Source: UBA668 sp043721915 (GTDB lineage Bacteria; Actinomycetota; Acidimicrobiia; Acidimicrobiales; Ilumatobacteraceae). From it: a stretch of 64,000 bases of DNA. The notes beneath the pieces are model-generated. The model was given only the letters and a program-made list of their open reading frames with translations, had not been told where the DNA came from and made no database searches. The stretch is taken from contig JAYSPV010000051.1 in NCBI GenBank assembly GCA_043721915.1, positions 21,773 through 85,772 of the forward strand, given 5' to 3'. Shown in pieces: positions 17,153 through 24,996 of this stretch; position 1 is the first letter of the stretch; every line of letters starts with the position of its first letter. The position numbers and the translations under genes were made by a program.

Positions 17153-18081
17153 GCCGTGCGCGCACGCCGCGCAGCAAGCCGCTGTTGGTCGTCGCGATCG
17201 GTGGCAACGCCCTGCTGCACCGTCGCGAGCGGCCCAACATCGCCAATCAGCGCGCCAACGTCGCCGGCGCGGCGCGGGTGCTGGCAGGGCTGACCGAGGG
17301 ACATGGGCTGGTCGTCACTCACGGCAACGGCCCGCAGGTGGGACTGTTGGCCCGCCAGAACGAAGCGTTGGCCGGCGCCGATCCGGTGCCGTTCGATGTG
17401 CTCGTCGCCGAGAGCGAGGGCCTCATCGGGTACCTGCTGGCGGAGGAACTCGGCCGTCAGATCGGCCCCGAGCGAGTGGTCGTCCTGCTGACGCTCGTCG
17501 TCGTGGATCGCGACGATCCGGCCTTCGACCACCCCTCGAAACCGATCGGCGCCGTGCTCACCGAGGCCGAGGGCCGCGCGTTGATGGCCGAGCGCGGCTG
17601 TGTGGTCGGCGTCGACGGCGATGGTTGGCGGCGGATGGTGGCGTCTCCGGAACCGCTCGAGGTCGTCGAGTTCGCAGCCATCCGCTCGTTGGCGGACGCC
17701 GGCTACGTGGTCGTGTGCGCCGGTGGCGGAGGCATCCCGGTGTCTCGAATCGGAGGGGTCCTGCGCGGGGTGGAGGCTGTGGTCGACAAGGACCTGACCA
17801 CCGCGTTGTTGGCAGCGGAGCTGGATGCCGACGAGCTGATGATCCTCACCGACGTCGACGCCGTCGTTGCCGGCTGGCGCACGCCCACGGCCCGCGCACT
17901 GCGTCAGGCGACGGTCGCAGAGCTGCGCGCCGGCGAGTGGGCGTCGGGTTCGATGGGGCCGAAGGTCGAGGCCGCCTGTCGTTTCGCTGAACGGACCGGT
18001 CGGGTGGCACGGATCGGTTCGCTCGACCATGCCGGCGAGGTGCTCGCCGGCATCGCCGGGACGAAGGTGTCGGCCCGCTGA
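17149..18081 (+). CDS. arcC: Carbamate kinase
   Basis: This 310-aa amino-acid-kinase-fold enzyme interconverts carbamoyl phosphate plus ADP with carbamate plus ATP. Motifs include VVAIGGNALLHR, VVTHGNGPQVGLLARQN, CAGGGGIPV and the VDKDLTTALLA phosphate loop. LMILTDVDAV and SGSMGPKVEAACRF at the C-terminus are carbamate-kinase signatures. The start is GTG 17149, overlapping the cDPG-synthetase-like gene. No arginine deiminase or ornithine carbamoyltransferase gene is nearby, so this is not an ADI operon. A role linked to the upstream acyl-phosphate-type enzyme is possible. Confidence 0.88.
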   Translation: MSRARTPRSKPLLVVAIGGNALLHRRERPNIANQRANVAGAARVLAGLTEGHGLVVTHGNGPQVGLLARQNEALAGADPVPFDVLVAESEGLIGYLLAEELGRQIGPERVVVLLTLVVVDRDDPAFDHPSKPIGAVLTEAEGRALMAERGCVVGVDGDGWRRMVASPEPLEVVEFAAIRSLADAGYVVVCAGGGGIPVSRIGGVLRGVEAVVDKDLTTALLAAELDADELMILTDVDAVVAGWRTPTARALRQATVAELRAGEWASGSMGPKVEAACRFAERTGRVARIGSLDHAGEVLAGIAGTKVSAR

Positions 18082-18102
18082 GTGCTGGACTGTTGCCGGC
18101 GA

Positions 18103-18906
18103 TCAGCGGGCGGCAGTCACCTTGCGTTCGACGAACAGTGCGATCAGGTCGGCGACCTGGCGGCCGAACGCGGCCTCTGCATCGAACGCGTGTGGCACGC
18201 CGTCGTACACGTGCAGTTCGGCCGGTGCGCCGGCCTCGATGAGCGCGCGGTACATCGCGAAGCTCGCCTCGACCGGCACGACCTCGTCGGCGTTTCCGTG
18301 CACCAACATCGTCGGCGGGTAGCCAGGGTGGACGTAGCGGACCGGGCTGGCCTCGTCCTCCGTCTCGCGGCCGACGTTGCCGCCGAGCAGCAGCCCGATC
18401 ATGTCCTTCGGATGCGTGACGCGCAGTTCGGTGGGCGGGTAGATCGCAACGACGGCTGCCACCTGCGACGACACGCCGGCATTACCGCCGTCGCCTTCCA
18501 ATGCTCCATCAGCGAGGCCGGCGAGCATCAGGGCGAGGTGGGCGCCGGCACTGTTGCCCGAAGCGGCGATGCGCTCTGGGTCGATTCCGTAGTGCTCGGC
18601 GTTGGCCCGTACCCAGCGCAGGGCCGCCTTCACGTCGTGGATCTGGGCGGGCCACACCGCCTCCCCGGAGAGGCGGTACTCGCTGGCGACGCAGACGAAC
18701 CCGTAGCGGGCGAGCAGGATGCCGTACCCGCGCAGTTGGCTGCGATCGCCCTGTTGCCACCCGCCGCCATGCACGAGCAGGATGGCCGTGCGCTCGGTGC
18801 CGGCTTCGGGTGGCAGAAACACGTCACAGTGCAGATCGCGCCCACCCCCAGTGGCGAACACGACGTTCTCTTCGACGGTGACGCGGCCCTCTTGGCGAAC
18901 TGGCAT
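18103..18906 (-). CDS. Alpha/beta hydrolase (esterase/lipase, BD-FAE-like)
   Basis: This 267-aa hydrolase has the oxyanion loop LLVHGGGWQQGDR and the nucleophile elbow ASGNSAGAHLAL (Ser near residue 113). The acid is in VHGNADEVVPV and the His in VPHAFDAEA, which completes the triad in the usual order. The HGGGW type with GNSAGAH places it with bacterial esterases and feruloyl-esterase-like enzymes; the substrate is unknown. The start is ATG 18906; the frame start at 18924 adds six residues only. It is convergent with the carbamate kinase gene. Confidence 0.88.
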   Translation of the reverse strand: MPVRQEGRVTVEENVVFATGGGRDLHCDVFLPPEAGTERTAILLVHGGGWQQGDRSQLRGYGILLARYGFVCVASEYRLSGEAVWPAQIHDVKAALRWVRANAEHYGIDPERIAASGNSAGAHLALMLAGLADGALEGDGGNAGVSSQVAAVVAIYPPTELRVTHPKDMIGLLLGGNVGRETEDEASPVRYVHPGYPPTMLVHGNADEVVPVEASFAMYRALIEAGAPAELHVYDGVPHAFDAEAAFGRQVADLIALFVERKVTAAR

Positions 18907-18973
18907 CGCGTCAGGGTGCCACACCCGTCGTCGGCCGCTGGCACCGAAGTGACGCGCGGTGACTAGCAGGCCG

Positions 18974-19240
18974 TCAGGCCGTCAGCTGTGCGGGGTGAGG
19001 CTCCCAGGTCTCGATGTTGTGCGCGGCACGCTCCAGCAGGTGATGGGCGAGATCGCTCAGGGCTCGTGCGGCGGCGACTTCTTCGCCGATCATCGGCACA
19101 TCGGGGTCGATCGGGTTGCGGCGCGAACGGCCCCAACCCTCCAACTCCATGCCGTCGACGTGCAGGCATGCGTCGGCACGGGTTGCATCTTCGTGTTCGC
19201 GGAACGTGATGGTCACGGTCCAGGTCTGTGGCTCCTTCAT
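18974..19240 (-). CDS. DUF1876 (dsRBD-fold) protein
   Basis: This 88-aa actinobacterial protein has the pattern WTVTITFREHEDATRADACL, then GWGRSRRNPIDPDVPMIGEE and VAAARALSDLAHHLLERAA. That matches DUF1876, small proteins with a double-stranded-RNA-binding-domain-like alpha/beta fold and unknown function, often reported with stress or dormancy genes. It is full length. The start is ATG 19240, with AGGAGG at 19246-19251 just upstream. Confidence 0.85.
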   Translation of the reverse strand: MKEPQTWTVTITFREHEDATRADACLHVDGMELEGWGRSRRNPIDPDVPMIGEEVAAARALSDLAHHLLERAAHNIETWEPHPAQLTA

Positions 19241-19362
19241 GGAGATACCTCCTGCTCAGGTCGCGGGTTGCCGCGGCGGCACACCATGAGCATCCCGAAG
19301 TGGGCATTGGTGTGCAAGGGGCGTTCGTCCACTGCGGACGGCTGCCCGACGACGCTCGGCGG

Positions 19363-20346
19363 TCAGGCCTCGTCTCCCAGGACCTCGGCCAGGCGCTTGG
19401 CGATCGGCCATGCCCCCTCGGTGGTGTTCGACAGGACGCTGAACGACGAGCCGTCCGGAACGCGCGTCGAACAGAACGACACGCCGGCATCCATCCCCTC
19501 CATGTTGATCCGGCCCGGCTGCTCGTCCAGCCACATGCCCATCCCGTAGCGAGCGTCAGGAACCGGCGGGGTGGTCATCGTCGTCAGCAGATCATCGCCC
19601 AGGCGGCCGTTCACGAGGGCGGACCAGAGGCGATGCACATCGTCGACGGTCGTGAACACCCCGCCATCGCCGAAGCCGACGACCGGCAGGTGAAGGACGT
19701 TCGTGCGCAGGCCCTCGGCGAGGAGGTAGCCGACGGCTGCGTCGCCGGGAAGCGCGTCCGTTCGAAGGAACTCGGTTCGGGTCATTCCCGCCGGGCCTGT
19801 CACGCGCTCACCGACGGCCTGTGCGTACGGCGTGCCCGTCGCCCGCTCGAGCAGGGCGGCGAGGATCACGTAGCCACTGTTGCAGTACGCGAAGTCTGTG
19901 TCAGGCACGAACTTCTGCGGGTAGCCGGCAAGCGCCGCCAAGTACCCCGCCGACCCGTCGAGGGTGTGCACGGGCACGCGCATCGTGTAGTCGAGCCTGT
20001 CGGGGTCGGCGTTCTCATCGAGGTAGTCGCCGATGCCCGATCGATGGTGCAGCAGATGGCGAACGGTCACGAGATCATCGACCATCGGCAGCTCATCGCC
20101 GAGCAGCGCGCGGACCGGCTGGTCGAGATCGAGGCAACCGTCGGCCACCGCCGACAACACTGCGATCGCGGTCAGGGTCTTGGTGCCGCTGGCGATCCCG
20201 AAGCGATGCTGCACGGTGTTCGCAACCCCGTGTGCCCGGTCGGCAAGGCCGTACGCGCGAGTGATCAGCTCACCATCGCCGCGCTCGATCCCGACCACAC
20301 CACTGAACGAGTGCTCGGCAGCGATCCGATCGACCTCGGGTTCCAT
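19363..20346 (-). CDS. Serine hydrolase, class C beta-lactamase/DD-peptidase fold
   Basis: This 327-aa protein has the penicillin-binding fold. FGIASGTKTLTAIAVL holds the S-x-x-K nucleophile (Ser near residue 53), FAYCNSGYVILAALLE holds the Y-x-N motif, and HHRSGIGDYL is the usual first loop. No signal peptide is present, so it may be a cytoplasmic or esterase-like member (EstB or LACTB-like) rather than a true beta-lactamase. The substrate is not predictable. The start is ATG 20346. Confidence 0.86.
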   Translation of the reverse strand: MEPEVDRIAAEHSFSGVVGIERGDGELITRAYGLADRAHGVANTVQHRFGIASGTKTLTAIAVLSAVADGCLDLDQPVRALLGDELPMVDDLVTVRHLLHHRSGIGDYLDENADPDRLDYTMRVPVHTLDGSAGYLAALAGYPQKFVPDTDFAYCNSGYVILAALLERATGTPYAQAVGERVTGPAGMTRTEFLRTDALPGDAAVGYLLAEGLRTNVLHLPVVGFGDGGVFTTVDDVHRLWSALVNGRLGDDLLTTMTTPPVPDARYGMGMWLDEQPGRINMEGMDAGVSFCSTRVPDGSSFSVLSNTTEGAWPIAKRLAEVLGDEA

Positions 20347-20420
20347 TCGAACAGCCTGCCAGACACCTCGTCGCTCGTCGCGCCGCTGTGTCCTCGCCGG
20401 AGCGTCCTAGCCGGAGCGTC

Positions 20421-21356
20421 CTAGCCGCACGGCTCGAACCGGTTCTCCGCCGGCCCGAGGCCCGCGGCGACCGCACGCTGACGGAACTCGGCGAGACCTG
20501 CCTGGCCGTCGATCCAGTCGAGCTTGTCCTGCTGTTCGGGCGTGGCCGGCTCGATGCTGAACACGTAGGCGGAGAAGCTCTCGGCGAAGTCTTCTTCCGG
20601 GCTGCTGGCGGCGTACGGACCGAAGAAACCCGGCGAGCTGTCGCAGCGAGCTTGCCCGCTCTCGATCGTTGCCTCCGCTCCGGGGTCGATCTCGTCGATC
20701 AGGCCGTCACCCCAGAACTCCTCGATCCAGCTGAACATCAACGAGCCCGGCAGGTAGCAGCCTTCGCTGTTGAAGTACGTGTCGCAACTGTCGCCAGCTT
20801 CCTCGGTCCGATCGAGCTGAGTGTCGAGTCCGGTGAACACATGGCTGAACTCGTGAGCCATCGTCAGCAACAGCTCCTCGGGGTCGTCGCGCGCCGCCGC
20901 CACGTTGATCGACATCTGGAACAGCGAACCGCCGTCGTCGAGGGTGTTCACGAACGCGAGCGTGATGTCGTCGGCGCTCTCGTCGCTCTCGAAGCCTGCG
21001 AACAGGGTCAGGTCGCCGAGCTGGCCCTGCGGCGCGATGGCCGCAAGCTGATCCCACGCGGCGACGACGGTCGGGTCCTCCTCGCCGTAGCAGACGGCAC
21101 CGAGCCGGCCGTCGACGACGTAGTGCGCGACCGTGAACGTCGCAGCCGCGTCCTCGCCGAGGGTCTCGGCATCGCAGCCGATGTCGTCGCGCGTCGCCTC
21201 CTGATCGAACGTGCCCGACGGCTGCTCGGCGATCGACTCGACGCTGTCGACCGCGCCGTCGCTCGCCGATGGTGATGACGATTCGCTCGTGCACGCGCCG
21301 GCCAACAGAGCCACCAGGACGACGAGGGCGGACCGCCGGGTGCCGTGTGAATGCAT
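20421..21356 (-). CDS. Lipoprotein with HExxH zinc-metallopeptidase motif
   Basis: This 311-aa exported lipoprotein has a basic start, a hydrophobic run and lipobox LLAGAC (Cys22), then an acidic Ser-rich linker. The catalytic-type motif LLLTMAHEFSHVFTG (HEFSH) lies near residue 165, and EEDFAESFSAYVF about 85 residues later can supply the third ligand. Four or more Cys between these motifs suggest disulfides. No named family is recognised; it resembles minigluzincin-type cell-surface proteases. The start is ATG 21356. It probably acts on the outer face of the membrane. Confidence 0.8.
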   Translation of the reverse strand: MHSHGTRRSALVVLVALLAGACTSESSSPSASDGAVDSVESIAEQPSGTFDQEATRDDIGCDAETLGEDAAATFTVAHYVVDGRLGAVCYGEEDPTVVAAWDQLAAIAPQGQLGDLTLFAGFESDESADDITLAFVNTLDDGGSLFQMSINVAAARDDPEELLLTMAHEFSHVFTGLDTQLDRTEEAGDSCDTYFNSEGCYLPGSLMFSWIEEFWGDGLIDEIDPGAEATIESGQARCDSSPGFFGPYAASSPEEDFAESFSAYVFSIEPATPEQQDKLDWIDGQAGLAEFRQRAVAAGLGPAENRFEPCG

Positions 21357-21484
21357 CCGGCGAGGCTACCGAGGGTGCCGATCGTGAGGGCAGCGGTGAA
21401 TCGAAGTCTGAAAGAGGTGAACTGCGGCACACGGTGGTCCCCGACGATCAGCAGATCCAACGAGTTGCCTTGTGATCGAAAGTC

Positions 21485-21498
21485 GGATCATATGATCC
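21485..21498. promoter_or_regulatory. Perfect palindrome over the -10 box of the MNT/HEPN operon
   Basis: GGATCATATGATCC is a perfect 14-bp palindrome and contains a good -10 hexamer, TATGAT, at 21491-21496. Flanking TGATC (21473-21477) and GATCA (21506-21510) half-sites extend the symmetry. It lies 31 nt before the antitoxin ATG. This is the expected place for autorepression by the winged-helix antitoxin. Confidence 0.6.
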
Positions 21499-21529
21499 TA
21501 TTTCAGATCAACGGGAGTACGCTGGCGAT

Positions 21530-22135
21530 ATGGACCTCGGTGCACCGGTTCTCGATGTGGCTCCGGCTGTTCGTGGCGCGCTACTGCAGGCACTGGCCCG
21601 CCTCGAGCAGCCTGTCACTCGGCGGCGGCTCGCTACAGCTGCCGGCGTTGCTCCCGGCAACGCCAGCGCCGTCATCGAGGAACTCATCAAGGCTGGACTG
21701 GTGAGCGAGACGGTCGCCGGCCGATCGTCGATGGTTGTGCTCAACAGGAGCCATCTGTCCGTCGGCCCGTTGCTTGCTCTTGCCGGCCTGCGTGGCGAAC
21801 TGATCCGCCGCCTGAGGGAACGTCTCTCCCAGTGGCCCGACCTGGAGGGCGCGTGGCTGTTCGGCTCCGTGGCACGGGGAGATGCGGACGGCGAGTCGGA
21901 CATCGACCTGCTGATCGTCGCCGACGACCTCGAGGCGCCCGATCTGCACTCGCTCCTGTCGAGTCTTCAAGCGGACGTTCGCTCGTGGACGGGCAACGAC
22001 CTGCAGTTCGTGGAGCACACGCCCGGATCGTGGCGCAAGCTCGTGCGCTCGAAGAACCCGCTCGTCGAGCAGATTCGGCTCGACGGCATCGCGCTGGCCG
22101 GTGACACGGCCTTATTGCTGGAGCGTCGCCGGTGA
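21530..22135 (+). CDS. MNT-type antitoxin: winged helix plus minimal nucleotidyltransferase
   Basis: This 201-aa protein has an N-terminal winged-helix domain (residues about 10-75, TRRRLATAAGVAPGNASAVI as recognition region). A minimal nucleotidyltransferase follows with AWLFGSVARGDADGESDIDLL, where GS and the D-x-D pair are the catalytic signature (residues about 107-127). MNT proteins paired with HEPN partners act as antitoxins, some by adenylylating the HEPN toxin. The downstream gene overlaps by 4 nt and encodes such a partner. The winged helix probably binds the palindrome at 21485-21498. The start is ATG 21530. The GC of the promoter region is markedly lower than its surroundings. Confidence 0.85.
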   Translation: MDLGAPVLDVAPAVRGALLQALARLEQPVTRRRLATAAGVAPGNASAVIEELIKAGLVSETVAGRSSMVVLNRSHLSVGPLLALAGLRGELIRRLRERLSQWPDLEGAWLFGSVARGDADGESDIDLLIVADDLEAPDLHSLLSSLQADVRSWTGNDLQFVEHTPGSWRKLVRSKNPLVEQIRLDGIALAGDTALLLERRR

Positions 22136-22518
22136 GTCGGGCCAACGGCGCCCGAAAGCCGTGCGATGTGCAGCAGGCGCGACAGCGTCTCGTTGACGCT
22201 CGCCAGTTCCTCGAAGCCGCGAAGCTGCTCAACGCCCCCGACGTCGTGGCAACGTGCGCGATCCACGCCGCTATCGCGGCTTCGGACGCGATCACCTTTC
22301 ACGCGCTCGGCGAGCGATCGAACGACGGCAACCACGGATCAGCCGTCGATCTCCTGCGCCAGGTCGACGCCAAGTTGGCGACTGCCCTCAAACGGGCCCT
22401 CGATCGCAAGAATCAGGCGGGTTACGAGAGCGTGGACATCAGCGCCGCTGATGCTGCGAGTTGCGTCAGATGGGCCGAGCAGTTGCTGGCTGCGGCAGAG
22501 GAGCGGCTCGAGGCCTGA
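22132..22518 (+). CDS. HEPN-domain protein, toxin partner of MNT
   Basis: This 128-aa all-helical protein begins with ARQRLVDARQFLEAAKLL, then ATCAIHAAIAASDAITFHALGER and NHGSAVDLL, the helix pattern of HEPN proteins encoded after MNT genes. The typical RNase R-x4-6-H motif is not clearly present, so it may use a variant active site or be inactive. That point is open. The start is GTG 22132, overlapping the MNT stop as GTGA, which fits a coupled two-gene toxin-antitoxin module. No other family fits better. Confidence 0.75.
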   Translation: MSRANGARKPCDVQQARQRLVDARQFLEAAKLLNAPDVVATCAIHAAIAASDAITFHALGERSNDGNHGSAVDLLRQVDAKLATALKRALDRKNQAGYESVDISAADAASCVRWAEQLLAAAEERLEA

Positions 22519-22575
22519 CGGACTCAGTTGTGCTTGGGACCAGCGCCACGACGAGGCCAGTCCGCGAAAGCCCTG

Positions 22576-23664
22576 TTACACGTTGAAGCGGAACTCCATC
22601 ACGTCGCCGTCGAGGGGGTGGTAGTCCTTGCCTTCGATGCGGATCTTGCCGAGCTCCTTGGCCTTGGCCCAGGAGCCGATCTCGAGCAGTTCGTCCCAGT
22701 GGATGACCTCGGCCTTGATGAAGCCGCGCTGGAAGTCGGTGTGGATGCGGCCGGCGCATTCCGGCGCCGACGAGCCGGCGTAGAACGTCCACGCGCGGGT
22801 CTCTTTCTCGCCAGTGGTGAGATAGGTGCGCATGCCCAGCAGGTGGTACGCCGAGCGCACCATGCGGAACAGAGCGCCCTCGCCGAGGCCGAAACCTTCC
22901 AGCATCTCGGCACGCTCGACCGGATCAACGATGGTCGCGGCCTCCGCCTCTAGCTGCACGCACATCCCGATGACTTCCACGTTGTCACCGGCGGAGGTGA
23001 ACTCGTCGCGCACCGTCTGCTCCAGCTCGGGGATGCGATCGAGGTCGTTCTCGCCGACGTTGACCACGGCCAGCACGGACCGGTTGGTGAGCAGGAAGTA
23101 CGGCTTGAGGACCTCACGCAGATCGGCCTTGAGGCCGGCGCGGTACAGCGGCAGGCCCTGCGACAGCGCGTCGTACGCGGCCTGCAGCGCTTCCAGCTCG
23201 CCGGCGGCGTGCTTGTCGAGCTTGGCCTGACGGGTGGCCTGGTTGAGGCGCTTCTCGACGGTCTCGAGGTCGGCCAGGGCCAGCTCGATCTCGACCACGC
23301 GCAGGTGATCCAGCGGGTCGGACGGGCCGGTGACGTCGTCGTCGACGAATGCACGCAGCACGAACACGATCGCGTCGACCTCGCGGATGTTGGCCAGGAA
23401 CTTGTTGCCCAAGCCTTCACCCTTTGACGCGCCCTCGACGAGGCCGCCGATGTCGACCACCTCGACGGAGGCATGCACCAGGGTCTTGGTCTTGCTCATC
23501 GCGCCGAGGCGCTCGACCCGATCGTCGGGCACCTTCGCAACACCGATGTTCGGGTCCTTGGTGGCGAACGGGTACGGCGCCGCCAGCGCGCCCCCACCGG
23601 TGAGAGCGTTGTACAACGAGCTTTTGCCCGCGTTGGGGAGACCGACCAGGCCGAAGCGTTCCAT
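22576..23664 (-). CDS. ychF: Redox-regulated ATPase YchF (Obg family)
   Basis: This 362-aa Obg-family P-loop protein binds ATP rather than GTP and associates with ribosomes. G1 is GLPNAGKSSLYNAL at residue 5, G3 is VVDIGGLVEGASKGEGLGN (DxGGL), and the altered G4 region is VVNVGENDL, consistent with ATP preference. The C-terminal TGS domain includes LTTGEKETRAWTF and HTDFQRGFIKAEV, ending DGDVMEFRFNV. Full length. The start is ATG 23664 at the P-loop; the long upstream frame is spurious. It is divergent from a surface-protein gene. Confidence 0.96.
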   Translation of the reverse strand: MERFGLVGLPNAGKSSLYNALTGGGALAAPYPFATKDPNIGVAKVPDDRVERLGAMSKTKTLVHASVEVVDIGGLVEGASKGEGLGNKFLANIREVDAIVFVLRAFVDDDVTGPSDPLDHLRVVEIELALADLETVEKRLNQATRQAKLDKHAAGELEALQAAYDALSQGLPLYRAGLKADLREVLKPYFLLTNRSVLAVVNVGENDLDRIPELEQTVRDEFTSAGDNVEVIGMCVQLEAEAATIVDPVERAEMLEGFGLGEGALFRMVRSAYHLLGMRTYLTTGEKETRAWTFYAGSSAPECAGRIHTDFQRGFIKAEVIHWDELLEIGSWAKAKELGKIRIEGKDYHPLDGDVMEFRFNV

Positions 23665-23742
23665 AACGTCCGGAAGGCTACCGGCGGGCGGGGAGCGGAC
23701 TTGTTTTGCCGGTCCAGTGATCTCACCGTGCCCAGGACAGGC

Positions 23743-24996
23743 ATGAAGCCCGTCGCCCTCTTCGTCGCCCTCATCGCCGCTGCCGCCGTGCCCGGTGCGC
23801 CTGCTGCAGCCGCTCCGTTGGGAACCACGATCCCAGCCAACTGCGTGCGCCACACCAGTTTCTCCGGCGGCGCCGACGTGCCCGGCGACTACCGATGTGC
23901 CGGCATCGCGATCGAGTACCACACGGCCGGCGTCGCCGCCTCGCCGTTCCCGATCTGGGCAGGCCAGTGGTTGTTCCTCGACCAGAGCGGTCAGTACCGG
24001 GTGGGGTCGTGCGTGCTGAATCGGGGCGTGCACCCGACGATCCTGTCTCCCTCATCGCCCGTCGCACAGAACCTGGCCAACGACCCGACCGGAGCGAAGG
24101 CCGCGTACCTCACGTGGAAGTACGGCGACACCACCGACAACCTCACAGCCGCAGCGCTGTGGGCGGTGTTCCACTGGTTCGCGCAGGATGCTGCGGGCTC
24201 CAATCGCGCAGGCAGCGCGACTGCGCCGCTGGTGCCACGGCTCGATGGCATCGCCGCCGACAGTGGTCGGGCCGACCTGCAGGCCCGGGCGCTGGCGCTC
24301 CACGACGAGGCCGTGCGCTACGCGGGGCAGTGGGCCCTCACGTTGACGGTGAACGCCGACGGTGTCGCCGTCGCCTCGCTCGTCAGCGGTGCCACGCCCG
24401 TCCCCGGGCAACAGATCTCCGTCCTGGTGAGTGGCAGTGATGCTGCCCTCTCTGGCCTCACCGGTGCGGACGGCACGACCACGGTGACGGTGCCGCTCCT
24501 CCCGTCCGGCACCGTCACCGTGGTTGCCACCGCGGCCGCCCCTGGGCAGGCGGCCGCATATCGCGGCGCACCGGCATCGCCAGACCCGCAGGGTGCGCAG
24601 ATCCTGGTCACCGGTGGCTCGCCAGCCGTTCTGCGGGCGCAGGTGCAGCTGGAGGTGGCCCCGCCGCCGACGACCACGCTGGCGCCGACGACGACTGAGG
24701 TTCCGACGACGACTGAGGTTCCGACCACGACGCTGGCACCGACCACGACGCTGGCACCGACCACGACAACGCTGGCGCCGTCGACGTCGACAACGACGAC
24801 GACGACAGTCGTCCAGGTTCTCCCACCCACGACGGCGTCGGCGCAGAACCCCAGCCCGCTGCCTCGCACGGGTGGCGGCGGCGACGGGTGGTTTGCCTAT
24901 GTGGCCACCTCCCTCCTGGTGGGTGGTGTCGGCCTGCTCGGCACCATCCGTCGCCGCGAACAGCTCGCCTACACTCGTAGAGGTGACACCGGTTGA
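23743..24996 (+). CDS. LPXTG-anchored, thioester-domain-like surface protein
   Basis: This 417-aa exported protein has a signal peptide at residues 1-24 (ending APAAAAP) and an N-terminal domain of about 190 residues. An Ig-like/SpaA-type strand region (LTVNADGVAVASLVSG...) follows, then a Thr/Pro stalk of APTTT and VPTTT units. The sorting signal LPRTGGGGD, a hydrophobic helix and RRRE complete the C-terminus. The N-terminal domain resembles actinobacterial thioester adhesins (SCVLNRG; LTAAALWAVFHWF), but the usual TQxA Gln appears replaced, so a thioester is doubtful. A sortase should anchor it; none is in this window. The start is ATG 23743. Confidence 0.78.
   Translation: MKPVALFVALIAAAAVPGAPAAAAPLGTTIPANCVRHTSFSGGADVPGDYRCAGIAIEYHTAGVAASPFPIWAGQWLFLDQSGQYRVGSCVLNRGVHPTILSPSSPVAQNLANDPTGAKAAYLTWKYGDTTDNLTAAALWAVFHWFAQDAAGSNRAGSATAPLVPRLDGIAADSGRADLQARALALHDEAVRYAGQWALTLTVNADGVAVASLVSGATPVPGQQISVLVSGSDAALSGLTGADGTTTVTVPLLPSGTVTVVATAAAPGQAAAYRGAPASPDPQGAQILVTGGSPAVLRAQVQLEVAPPPTTTLAPTTTEVPTTTEVPTTTLAPTTTLAPTTTTLAPSTSTTTTTTVVQVLPPTTASAQNPSPLPRTGGGGDGWFAYVATSLLVGGVGLLGTIRRREQLAYTRRGDTG
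24970..24975 (+). promoter_or_regulatory. Leaderless -10 box for the PHP gene
   Basis: TACACT (TANNNT) ends 7 nt before GTG 24983, the spacing expected for a leaderless actinobacterial mRNA. It lies inside the 3' end of the preceding surface-protein gene and supports the GTG start. Confidence 0.45.

Noticed and set aside
24696..24800. Possible CRISPR-like or minisatellite repeat in the surface-protein gene
   Set aside because: The short ACGAC-type repetition is explained by the Thr/Pro stalk codons; there is no spacer structure.
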